A DNA stretch of 64,000 nt from assembly GCF_039540575.1 (NCBI RefSeq), contig NZ_BAABFC010000009.1, forward strand, positions 319,256 through 383,255, in the 5' to 3' direction. How positions within the stretch are numbered: position 1 is the first letter of the stretch; the number at the start of each line of letters is the position of its first letter. Made by a program: the position numbers and the translations under genes. Of the stretch, positions 56,515 to 64,000 are shown one piece after another. Under the pieces are notes generated by a model. The model saw only the letters and a program-made list of their open reading frames with translations, did not search any database and had not been told where the DNA came from. Source of the stretch: Pseudaeromonas paramecii (GTDB taxonomy: Bacteria; Pseudomonadota; Gammaproteobacteria; Enterobacterales; Aeromonadaceae).

Positions 56515-57030
56515 TCATTCTTCTTCTTTGAGGAGTTTCACTTCGTCCTGTCGCAGATCCAGCAACAGCTGATAGGCGCGCCCAAGGCTGCGCACCTTGA
56601 CGACCTTGCGCCACTGGGCCTGCTCAGGATCGGCATAGCGGGCCACCACGCCGATGTAGCGGGTTTTCTCATCTAGCGGCACAGGCGGCAGGTATTTGAA
56701 CTGGCCGGGCAGCAGGGTGTAGTCCTGATGATCCAGGTAGTTCTTGCCCAGCGCCTTGGACAGGTCTGCCGTCACCTGATCAAAGTCGCTGGCCAGCAGC
56801 CGTGAATCCTCGGCCAGCCACACCAGCTGAAACTCGATGGGGGAGGCCTCTCCCTGCTCATTGGGATTGACATCCGGCTCCGCCAACAGGCTGAAGCCCA
56901 CCGTCGAGGGCTGAGCCTGGCTACTACCCACCTGGATATCCGGATTCAGCAGCACATCGGTCATCTTGCCCAGGGTGGTGCAACCACTCAGCCACACCGG
57001 CAGCAGCCAGAACCATGGAGGCACACGCAT
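56515..57030 (-). CDS. tssJ: TssJ outer-membrane lipoprotein
   Basis: 171 residues. Lipobox LSGC with Cys17; transthyretin-like lipoprotein that anchors TssM to the outer membrane. Typical: NPNEQGEASPIEFQLVWL, LLPGQFKYLPPVPLDEKTRY, IGVVARYADPEQAQWRKVV. ATG at 57030 overlaps the stop of the FHA gene (TGATG) and has GGGAG 8 nt upstream; an upstream in-frame TTG at 57033 is less likely. Confidence 0.93.
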   Translation of the reverse strand: MRVPPWFWLLPVWLSGCTTLGKMTDVLLNPDIQVGSSQAQPSTVGFSLLAEPDVNPNEQGEASPIEFQLVWLAEDSRLLASDFDQVTADLSKALGKNYLDHQDYTLLPGQFKYLPPVPLDEKTRYIGVVARYADPEQAQWRKVVKVRSLGRAYQLLLDLRQDEVKLLKEEE

Positions 57031-58229
57031 CAACAGGCTCCCTGCCGCTCGCGCACCGCCTTGTCATAGGCCTGGGCGTATACCTGATGAAAGAGCTTGT
57101 CGAACCCCTGCTGCCGCAGCGAGGTCAGCTCCTGGTAGTAGTGGCGATACATCTGCCAGGCCCAGCCATCGTCGGTCGGCGCCCCCTCTCCTGAACGGCG
57201 GTAATGCATGAAGCGTTGCTCCAGCGCCGAGGGAGAAAACGCCTGCAATATGCTCTGCAACGCCGAGGCGATGGCCTGCTGATTGGCCTGATGATGGATG
57301 CGTACGTTGCGCAGCACCTCGCCCACCGCCGCCGGCGCGGACAGGTGTACCGGGCTCTTGCCATCGGCAAACAGCAGGCCCAGGGTATTGCCGTAATCCA
57401 GCCCCAGGCGCAGAGGATTGTCCTCAATGGGCCGCAGGTGTTTGTCGGCCAGGGCCGCCTGCTCGGCCTGCAGGGTCAGCAGTCCCTCCACCATGGCCTT
57501 GAGGGTGCGCCCCATCTCCTCGAGCATGTCGTGGGCCTGCTGGCTGTCGGCCAAGGGCAGCGGCTGCCCCAGGCCCCGCATCAAGGGCGCCAGGGCCAGA
57601 TGCTCCGATTCCGCCAGGCCGGCGGTGGCAGTGGGCCGGATGGCGGGAATGTCGATAAATTCTTGTTCCATGGTGTCCTCCTGACACAGGCTGGTGGGTT
57701 GGCGGTCGAGCACGGCTGACGCCGAGATGGGCATGGTCTGCAGGCAGCCCTGCTCCTGTTGCAAGGCCCAGAGCGGGTCACGCCGGTCGGGAACCGACTC
57801 GGATTCGGCCTCGTCGGGGGCGCGGCTGAGCCACTGCACCAGATCCCCCTCATCCTCGTGCCCCAGCACCTGCTCCAGCCGGCGCTCGGCCTGTCGTTCC
57901 CCCAAATAGGTACGCAACCGGTAGGGACCTATGCCCAACTCATCCCCCTGCGCCAACTGCACCCGCCGGCCTCGACCTATGGGCGCGGTGGCGCCATTGA
58001 TGAAGGTCTGACCGCTGAGATCCAGCAGACAGAAGTGGCCGTCCAGCCATTCGATCCGGGCATGGGCCGGCAAGACGGCCCCCAGTCGATCCCGCAGCTG
58101 CCAGTCATCCTGCTCGGCAGCACCCAGGGTGCCGCCCTGTTCGGTAAACCCATGCTGCACCTGGTAATGGCCATCCAGCTGTTCACTGTTGAGCACCACC
58201 AATGAAAGTTGTTCCTTGACGTTGTTCAC
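57030..58229 (-). CDS. vasC: FHA-domain T6SS protein (TagH/VasC)
   Basis: 399 residues. N-terminal FHA domain (LGIGPYRLRTYLGER, FINGATAPIGRGRRVQL) that binds phosphothreonine, then an acidic linker and a C-terminal helical T6SS_FHA region (LRLGLDYGNTLGLL, QSILQAFSPSALEQRFMHY, ELTSLRQQGFDKLFHQVYAQ). GTG at 58229, two bases after tssG, is chosen because AGGAG lies 5 nt upstream; longer starts run into tssG. No kinase PpkA or phosphatase PppA is encoded in the window, so its phospho-partner is not obvious. Confidence 0.9.
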   Translation of the reverse strand: MNNVKEQLSLVVLNSEQLDGHYQVQHGFTEQGGTLGAAEQDDWQLRDRLGAVLPAHARIEWLDGHFCLLDLSGQTFINGATAPIGRGRRVQLAQGDELGIGPYRLRTYLGERQAERRLEQVLGHEDEGDLVQWLSRAPDEAESESVPDRRDPLWALQQEQGCLQTMPISASAVLDRQPTSLCQEDTMEQEFIDIPAIRPTATAGLAESEHLALAPLMRGLGQPLPLADSQQAHDMLEEMGRTLKAMVEGLLTLQAEQAALADKHLRPIEDNPLRLGLDYGNTLGLLFADGKSPVHLSAPAAVGEVLRNVRIHHQANQQAIASALQSILQAFSPSALEQRFMHYRRSGEGAPTDDGWAWQMYRHYYQELTSLRQQGFDKLFHQVYAQAYDKAVRERQGAC

Positions 58230-58231
58230 CC

Positions 58232-59230
58232 TTACTCCTGCACACATATGGTCACAAAAGGCTCCGCCGGGGGCTGCCCCAGGAAGCTGCTCCAACCCAG
58301 ACAACTGCTCTGTATCTGGCCCAACTGCATGGGTCTGGCCTCATCACGGGCCAGCTCCAGGCGCAGATCCCACGCCATCTGATCCCGCAGCATGAAGGCC
58401 ACAAACTGCACCAGGGGACGAAAGTGCTCACCATCGGGCAAGAACCGCCGAAACTGGGCAAAGCTCAGTTGACCCAAGCGCAACAAAAACTTACCGGCGC
58501 AGTCGCCGACCTTGTCCCCCAGCACCAGCGACTGCCCCAGGCTGACGTTGGTCCGGCCCAACCGATTCTGCTGATCCGGCTGCACCGGCACCCGTCGGGT
58601 CTGCCAGGCATCCACCTGCACCCAGGGCAGGTCGAAACAGTGGGCCACCAGGCCGGACACCACCTCGGGGGAACGGCTCGGACTGGCCAGCAAGCCGGCA
58701 TAGGAGAGCATCTTGGCCCGATTGACCGGCAGGCTCTGACGCACCACCGGATTGGCCAGCCCCACCAGGGCAAACATCAGCTGGGAGAAGCCGTCTTCAC
58801 CCTGATGCTGAAACCGCACGTGATAGCGGTACTTGCGCCAGGCCCGATGCAGCAGGGTCAGCAGCCGGTGATGAAAAAAATCCAGAAAGTGGCCCAGGGT
58901 CTGCTCGCGCTGGGCGTATTCCCAGGCCAGCTCGTCCAGGTAGTAGCCCGGCATGGGAGACTGACTGCCGTGCAGCCCCAGAAAGGCCACCTCCAGCTGA
59001 TGCCGGCCCTGCGCATCCGGTTGTAGTGTCTGCACCTCCCGTGCCGGGAAGCCTAAGGAGGCACTGGCGCGATAGCGGATCCGCTCCGCCGTGGGGAGAA
59101 AATCCAGCGCCCGCTCCTGATCCACCCCCTCCAGTCGGCTGATCAGCTCCACCAGTTGATAAAACTCGAAGCCGGCGGTGCCTCTGTGGGCGATCACATC
59201 AGGGAGTGCTGCCCGATCTGCACCGGCCAT
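58232..59230 (-). CDS. tssG: TssG baseplate protein
   Basis: 332 residues. Baseplate wedge subunit. Family blocks: FEFYQLVELISRLEG, IRYRASASLGFPAREV, VAFLGLHGSQSPMPGYYLDE, FFHHRLLTLLHRAWRKYRY. ATG at 59230 has AAGGAG 9 nt upstream and overlaps the 3' end of tssF by 37 bp. An in-frame GTG at 59197 is an alternative without a ribosome-binding site. Confidence 0.94.
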   Translation of the reverse strand: MAGADRAALPDVIAHRGTAGFEFYQLVELISRLEGVDQERALDFLPTAERIRYRASASLGFPAREVQTLQPDAQGRHQLEVAFLGLHGSQSPMPGYYLDELAWEYAQREQTLGHFLDFFHHRLLTLLHRAWRKYRYHVRFQHQGEDGFSQLMFALVGLANPVVRQSLPVNRAKMLSYAGLLASPSRSPEVVSGLVAHCFDLPWVQVDAWQTRRVPVQPDQQNRLGRTNVSLGQSLVLGDKVGDCAGKFLLRLGQLSFAQFRRFLPDGEHFRPLVQFVAFMLRDQMAWDLRLELARDEARPMQLGQIQSSCLGWSSFLGQPPAEPFVTICVQE

Positions 59231-60960
59231 CGGTACTGCTCCTTGTTATCCAGATTGGTGACTTCCAGCAGGTGGAAGGCGTTGACGCTGGCATACAGGG
59301 AGAAGAAGTGCGCCAGCACAGTACTGAACAGATACAGCTCCCCCTCGCAGCCAAACGCCGCCTGCCGGATAGACAGGCTGGACTTGAGCCCCCTGACCGG
59401 CATGCCGCGCACCAGGCGATCCACCGGCCGGGTCTCTATCTGCTCAATCCCTGCCAGACGCTTGCGGGACGCCTGCTCCGCCTGCTTGTCATGCAGTGCC
59501 GGGAAGTCATAGGTGCGCAGGATCTGCACCAGGGCGTCCCGTTGCAGCAAGGAGACATAGTTGAGGGAGAGGTTGGAGATCAGGGTCCAGTGCAGGCTAC
59601 CATCCAGCGCCGGCCGCAGGGGCCGGGTCGGTCGGGTCAGGTTCTTGAAGGTGACAAAGCTGGGTGAGCTGCCCGTGGGCACACAGATGGCCCCCTTGGA
59701 CAGGGCCGCCGCCTTGTCCCGGTTGGTGCAGGTCAGGGCGATGCTGATGGACTCATCAAGGTGAGCCACTTGCGTCTCATCCCCCCGCACAAATGAGAGG
59801 CTATGGGCCAGACCGGCATCGGCAACGGCGGCCTTGACCCGCACCCGGTAATAGAGTGCCTCCCGCCCCTGGCTGCGCTCTATCTGGTGCTGAAAACTCT
59901 CAAAGGGTTGATACAGCCGATACTGACCGCGGGTCCGCCCGGGATGCCCCTCCAGCCAGCCTTCCACCTTGTCCACCGAGAAGATTTCATAGCTGTCGGC
60001 CTTACGGTAGCTGGCCTTCAAGGCGTAATCGGTCCGCCGTCCATCCAGGTTGATGGGCTCGGCATCATGGGGGAACAGATTGATGGCCGGCACGCAGTTG
60101 AGCAAAAAGGAGTCAGGCCGGATCTTCAGCTCCGCCGGCAAGGGTTGCCGAAAACAAAAATGCAGGCGAAATGCCTCAATCGGTCTGTCGGTCAGGGGTA
60201 AAGCACCTGGCGCCAGATTGAAAAACAGGAAGTTTTCCGGGAAACAAAAATACTCCTGCAAGATGCGATAGCCGGAATAGACGTTGCTCGGATAAGGCAG
60301 AAGCGCATCCCCGCGCTCAAAGCCCACGGGCTGCAGCGCCTGGGGGGGTAGCCTGAAGCGCTGCTGCCCACACTCCAGCTCCACATACTCAAGCTTGCTG
60401 GAGAGCCAGTAGTAGAGTTCGTAGGCGGTGTAACTGTCGCCCCCCAGATAGAATCGCAGCTTATCCAGTTGCAGCTGTTCCAGCGGCAAGGGGGCATGCA
60501 GCGCCACCTCCAGGCTGATCCGGGAGAGATCACTGCCACTTTGCGCCTCGACGGCCACCAGATCCGCCGGATAGACCCAGGCATCATGACAGGTCTGGAA
60601 ATGACAGCTGACGCCCTCCATCGGCAGGCTATCCAGCAAGCAGCCTCTCGCCACCAACGCCGGCCGAGCGATGGCTCCTGGGATCACGGAAAACTGCATT
60701 ATGGTCATGCTGGGCACAGGCCGCAGGTAATTGGGCCACAGGAGAGCCAGCAGACCGTGGGTCAGCTCTGGAAACTGATCCTCGATCTTGGCTCGCAGGC
60801 TACCGCTCAAGAAGGCAAAGCCCTCCAGCAACCGTTCCACATCGGGATCGGCCGTCTGCTCAGACAGGAAGCGGGTCAGTTCGGGATGAGCCTGGGCAAA
60901 CTCACGCCCTTGCAGGCGCAGGTAGGCCAGCTCATCCCGGAAGTATTGTTCCAACGGCAT
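59194..60960 (-). CDS. tssF: TssF baseplate protein
   Basis: 588 residues. Baseplate wedge subunit that pairs with TssG. Conserved start: YFRDELAYLRLQGREFAQAH, PDVERLLEGFAFLSGSLRAK and LLALLWPNYLRPVPSMTIMQ. Its 3' end overlaps tssG; tssE ends 3 bp before its start. Nothing unusual seen. Confidence 0.95.
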   Translation of the reverse strand: MPLEQYFRDELAYLRLQGREFAQAHPELTRFLSEQTADPDVERLLEGFAFLSGSLRAKIEDQFPELTHGLLALLWPNYLRPVPSMTIMQFSVIPGAIARPALVARGCLLDSLPMEGVSCHFQTCHDAWVYPADLVAVEAQSGSDLSRISLEVALHAPLPLEQLQLDKLRFYLGGDSYTAYELYYWLSSKLEYVELECGQQRFRLPPQALQPVGFERGDALLPYPSNVYSGYRILQEYFCFPENFLFFNLAPGALPLTDRPIEAFRLHFCFRQPLPAELKIRPDSFLLNCVPAINLFPHDAEPINLDGRRTDYALKASYRKADSYEIFSVDKVEGWLEGHPGRTRGQYRLYQPFESFQHQIERSQGREALYYRVRVKAAVADAGLAHSLSFVRGDETQVAHLDESISIALTCTNRDKAAALSKGAICVPTGSSPSFVTFKNLTRPTRPLRPALDGSLHWTLISNLSLNYVSLLQRDALVQILRTYDFPALHDKQAEQASRKRLAGIEQIETRPVDRLVRGMPVRGLKSSLSIRQAAFGCEGELYLFSTVLAHFFSLYASVNAFHLLEVTNLDNKEQYRWPVQIGQHSLM

Positions 60961-60963
60961 AGC

Positions 60964-61386
60964 TCACACCATTCGATAGTGACGATAGCTGTCCATGTGG
61001 ATATTGAAGGAGGTCACCTGCTCGAGGGTTTCCAACCGTACGTGAGCCGTCACCTGAAAAGCCATCTCCAGCGGGGAATCCGCAGAGGGCGGTGAGCAGA
61101 CATCAACCCGCACGATGCGGGGTTCGTACCGACGGATACAGTGGCGAATCGCCTCGCGGATCCGGCCCTGGATGTCGGCAGTGCCCTCGGTGGCGTCGTT
61201 AAAATCCATGACGCCCAGCTCGGGGGCACTGCAACAGCTGCCAGGTCGGGTATTGAGCACCTGCAAAAGCTGCCGTTTTACCGACTCAATCAGGCACTCC
61301 AGCTCGGAGGCGGCATCCTCTTGCCCCCGGATCCGGTCGAACAGGCTGGCCGAACTCCCCCTGCGCCAGGCTAGGAGAGACGACAT
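60964..61386 (-). CDS. tssE: TssE gp25-like baseplate protein
   Basis: 140 residues. Homologue of phage T4 gp25. Signature regions: SLFDRIRGQE at the N terminus, VLNTRPGSCCSAPELGVMDF and YEPRIVRVDVCSP. Starts 5 bp after tssC. Confidence 0.93.
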   Translation of the reverse strand: MSSLLAWRRGSSASLFDRIRGQEDAASELECLIESVKRQLLQVLNTRPGSCCSAPELGVMDFNDATEGTADIQGRIREAIRHCIRRYEPRIVRVDVCSPPSADSPLEMAFQVTAHVRLETLEQVTSFNIHMDSYRHYRMV

Positions 61387-61391
61387 CTCCC

Positions 61392-62873
61392 TTATTCCTT
61401 ATCCAAGCGACCGACCAGAGAGAGCTCGAAGCTCGCACCCATGTACTTGAAGTGCGGACGAACCGCCATGCTGACCTGATACCAGCCCGGCTCACCCTCC
61501 ACATCCAGAACCCGGATCTGCGCCGCCCGCAACGGACGCCGACTTCGTACATCGGCCGGAGGATTTTCCTGATCCGCGACAAACTGTTTGATCCAGCCAT
61601 TGAGCTCGCGCTCCAGATCCTGGCGCTCCTTCCAGGCGCCGATCTGTTCCCGTTGCAACACCTTGATGTAGTGTGCCAGCCGGTTGATGATGAACATGTA
61701 GGGCAGCTGGGTGCCCAGCTTGTAGTTGGTTTCGGCCTCCCGTCCTTCCTTGGTATTGGGGAAGATCTTCGGCTTTTGCACCGAATTGGCGGAGAAGAAG
61801 GCGGCGTTGTCACTGTCCTTGCGCATGGTCAGGGTGATGAAACCTTCATCGGCCAGTTCGTATTCACGACGGTCGGTGATGAGCACTTCGGTGGGGATCT
61901 TGGCCTGCAACTGCCCCATGGCCTCAAACACATGCACCGGCAGATCCTTGATGGCCCCGCCGCTTTGCGGCCCTATGATGTTCGGGCACCAGCGATACTG
62001 GGCAAAACTGTCGGTGAGCGCCGTGCCCATCAGATAGGCGGTATTACCCCACAGATAGTTTTCATGGCTCTGCTGGGTTTCTTCCTGGTAGTTGAAGCCC
62101 TTGATGGGGTTTTCCACCGGATCGTAGGGCAGACGCGCCAGGAAGCGGGGCGCCGTCAGTCCCAGATAACGAGCATCTTCAGATTCACGCAAGGAGCGCC
62201 ATTTGGTGTAGGCCGGACCTTCGAAGACAGACTTGAGATCCTTGATGGCCGGCAGCTGGGTGAAACTGTCCACCCCAAAGAAGGTCGGAGCCACCGACGA
62301 GATGAAGGGCGCATGGGCCATGGCCCCCACAGCGCTGACATACTGCATCAGCTTGATATCCTGCGCGCTCTGGCTAAGGGCATAATCCCCTATGATGGCG
62401 CCCACCGGCTGACCGCCAAACTGACCATAGCCGCTGGAATAGACATGGCGATAGAAGCCTGACTGGCTGATTTCCGGAGAAAACTCGAAATCCTCCAGCA
62501 GCTCTTCCTTGGTGGCGTGCAAGATCTGGATCTGGATGTTCTCGCGAAAATCGGTGCGATCCACCAGCAGCTTGAGGGAACGCCAGGTGGACTCCAGCGC
62601 CTGCAACTCTGATGCGTGCAAGATGGCGTCCATCTGCTTGCTCAGCTTCTTGTCCAGCTCGACAATCATGTTGTCCACCAGCGCCTTGTTCACCGGCTCG
62701 CTGGCGTTGCCATTATCCAGTATGTTGGCCACCAGGGTGGCAATCCCCTGCTTGGCGACCTGATAGGCCTCATCCACCGGCGAGATACGCGCCTGGGCCA
62801 TGATCTCATCCAGCAAGGATACGGGGGCCGTACGGCTTACTGACTCTAGAACTTGTTCTTCAACCAAAGACAT
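61392..62873 (-). CDS. tssC: TssC large sheath protein (VipB)
   Basis: 493 residues. Large subunit of the contractile sheath. Conserved: LESTWRSLKLLVDRTDFREN, EISQSGFYRHVYSSGYGQFG, WGNTAYLMGTALTDSFAQY, and PDKLGTQLPYMFIINRLAHY-like motif near residue 390. Typical length. Between tssB (28 bp upstream) and tssE. Confidence 0.97.
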   Translation of the reverse strand: MSLVEEQVLESVSRTAPVSLLDEIMAQARISPVDEAYQVAKQGIATLVANILDNGNASEPVNKALVDNMIVELDKKLSKQMDAILHASELQALESTWRSLKLLVDRTDFRENIQIQILHATKEELLEDFEFSPEISQSGFYRHVYSSGYGQFGGQPVGAIIGDYALSQSAQDIKLMQYVSAVGAMAHAPFISSVAPTFFGVDSFTQLPAIKDLKSVFEGPAYTKWRSLRESEDARYLGLTAPRFLARLPYDPVENPIKGFNYQEETQQSHENYLWGNTAYLMGTALTDSFAQYRWCPNIIGPQSGGAIKDLPVHVFEAMGQLQAKIPTEVLITDRREYELADEGFITLTMRKDSDNAAFFSANSVQKPKIFPNTKEGREAETNYKLGTQLPYMFIINRLAHYIKVLQREQIGAWKERQDLERELNGWIKQFVADQENPPADVRSRRPLRAAQIRVLDVEGEPGWYQVSMAVRPHFKYMGASFELSLVGRLDKE

Positions 62874-62901
62874 CTGTCACACTCTCTTCTCGTCAGGCCG
62901 A

Positions 62902-63408
62902 TCACTCGGCAGATTTCACCAAGTTCAGCTCATTGAGCAGCTGCTCGCGAGCCTCCTCACTGGCCAGCAAGGCCTGCAGGCGATTGCGGAACGCCGGGAT
63001 GTTGCCAAGGGGCCCCTTCAGGGCCACCAGCGCCTCCCGCAGCTCCAGCAGCTTGTTCAATTCAGGCACCTGACGGGCAATGCTGTCTGGAGAGAAATCA
63101 GCCATGGAACCTATGTTCAGGTTAACCGGCAGGATGTCCTGATCGTCGTCCTCCAGTCGATTGGCCACCTGAAAGTTCAGCTGCAAGCCGGCTTCCTTCA
63201 TGACGGATGAGAAGTTGTTTTTGTCGATAGAAATGGTCTGACGCTCGTCCAGTGGGGTCTCTTCGGTACGGCCCTTGAGATTGCCCACCACCATCATGGT
63301 CAACGGCAGCTCGACCTCACCCTGCTGCCCACCGGTGGACGGAACATACTTGATATTGACGCGCTCTCTTGGCGCGACAGTGGCGCCATCTGTTGATGTT
63401 TTACCCAT
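62902..63408 (-). CDS. tssB: TssB small sheath protein (VipA)
   Basis: 168 residues. Small sheath subunit, first gene of the T6SS operon. Conserved: RVNIKYVPSTGGQQGEVELP, MVVGNLKGRTEETPLDERQT and MADFSPDSIARQVPELNKLL. AGGTAAAC lies upstream of the ATG. The AT-rich upstream region presumably contains the promoter. Confidence 0.97.
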   Translation of the reverse strand: MGKTSTDGATVAPRERVNIKYVPSTGGQQGEVELPLTMMVVGNLKGRTEETPLDERQTISIDKNNFSSVMKEAGLQLNFQVANRLEDDDQDILPVNLNIGSMADFSPDSIARQVPELNKLLELREALVALKGPLGNIPAFRNRLQALLASEEAREQLLNELNLVKSAE

Positions 63409-64000
63409 GCTTGTTTACCTAGTTAGTTTTATTTTAAAGAAAACTCACCCAACCCAATCAAATAGATGAATGGATAGGACTGGTTTATTTAATCCGTAAA
63501 AACGGACAGGGGTTAATCTGAAAACCCCAGCATTAGACAAAAAGACTGATTAATTAAGGTGGGGATCTCTACCGTCGTTTAGATGCAGATAAGAACGCAA
63601 CCATGAACAGGCAAACACCATTAATTACATAGCCATAAAACAGGGCGCACTTTGCATCAACAATTTAGCAACAACAATCTGCCATATGTGACAGCTGCAA
63701 AATATGACAATAAGGTTAAAAAAGTCTTGACTCAGATGAAACCTACAGACCACCTCTTTGATATATTTGGCATGTATTTTTAAATGACGAAATCGTTAGG
63801 CTTAAAATATGATAAATATTTTTACACTGTGAATTAGATCACCACTTAAAACATTAATAGTCAGGTTGAAGAACAGAATTTTTTGTCATTTAAGCTAATA
63901 AAAATGGCTTACATATTTTGTCTCCGCCCTAAATAACCGTTCCGAAATGTAGATCACTTGTCCGGGGAAGAAGGGAACTCGGCGTCGTTTGTGCGATCTG
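63409..64000 (-). promoter_or_regulatory. AT-rich upstream region of the T6SS operon
   Basis: About 590 bp with no supported gene, strikingly AT-rich against the GC-rich remainder, with many A/T tracts between 63560 and 63930. It must hold the tssB promoter and is a natural target for H-NS-type silencing. No convincing sigma-54 (GG-N10-GC) or sigma-70 pair was fixed. The last ~50 bp becomes GC-rich again and may lie near the next gene. Confidence 0.5.
63493..63528. other. paired hairpins in the T6SS leader
   Basis: Two adjacent inverted repeats about 80-115 bp before the tssB start: TCCGT / ACGGA (63493-63497 with 63502-63506) and GGGGTT / AACCCC (63509-63514 with 63523-63528). On the minus strand they would fold in the leader RNA if the promoter is further upstream. 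Role unknown. Confidence 0.35.

Noticed and set aside
63667..63686. Sigma-54-like site on the minus strand (TGGCAG ... TTGCT)
   Set aside because: The GG and GC elements are 12 bases apart, not the required 10.
1..64000. tRNA, rRNA, insertion sequences, integrases and CRISPR arrays
   Set aside because: None seen by eye; no transposase-like protein or tRNA-like cloverleaf was recognised on either strand.

Overview
This 64 kb window is GC-rich chromosomal DNA of a gammaproteobacterium. Gene order supports this: hrpB-mrcB, sfsA-dksA-gluQ-pcnB-folK-panBCD, pth-ychF and cyoABCDE-yajR are classic gammaproteobacterial neighbourhoods, and the type VI secretion genes follow the Vibrio cholerae vipA-to-vasL order. 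High GC and the mix of families suggest an Aeromonadales- or Ferrimonas-like marine or aquatic lineage, but the genus cannot be fixed from sequence alone.

Layout. 0-11.6 kb: the 3' part of an alanine/sodium symporter, alanine racemase, two PEP-CTERM exosortase substrates, an EamA exporter with an AraC regulator and a dGTPase, a 954-residue calcium-binding/beta-helix type lipoprotein, and a protein with three EF-hand-like calcium loops. 11.7-27.3 kb: housekeeping genes (mrcB, hrpB, thpR, a UPF0303 gene, a voltage-gated potassium channel with a C-terminal zinc ribbon, sfsA, dksA, gluQ, pcnB, folK, panBCD, pth, ychF). 27.4-33.7 kb: the cytochrome bo3 oxidase operon cyoABCDE followed by yajR.

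33.8-63.4 kb, all on the minus strand: one long type VI secretion system (T6SS) locus. In transcription order it runs tssB, tssC, tssE, tssF, tssG, FHA gene, tssJ, tssK, tssL, clpV, vasH, vasI, tssA (vasJ), tssM (vasK), vasL, PAAR, vgrG, DUF4123 adaptor, a GHSLG lipase effector, two tandem lipoprotein paralogues, then three tandem DUF2931 paralogues. The core genes make the contractile sheath, baseplate and membrane complex. PAAR, VgrG and the adaptor load the lipase onto the spike. The five small exported proteins after the lipase are best read as an immunity array. No hcp is present. An AT-rich 0.6 kb stretch precedes tssB and probably holds the promoter.

Most notable: the immunity-like array is mosaic, with an exact 147-bp repeat shared by the two lipoprotein genes, conserved 3' ends shared by two DUF2931 genes, and a third DUF2931 gene interrupted by one in-frame TAG. 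pcnB appears to start at AUU behind a good Shine-Dalgarno, the same unusual initiation known in E. coli. tssM carries a 9-bp in-frame minisatellite.
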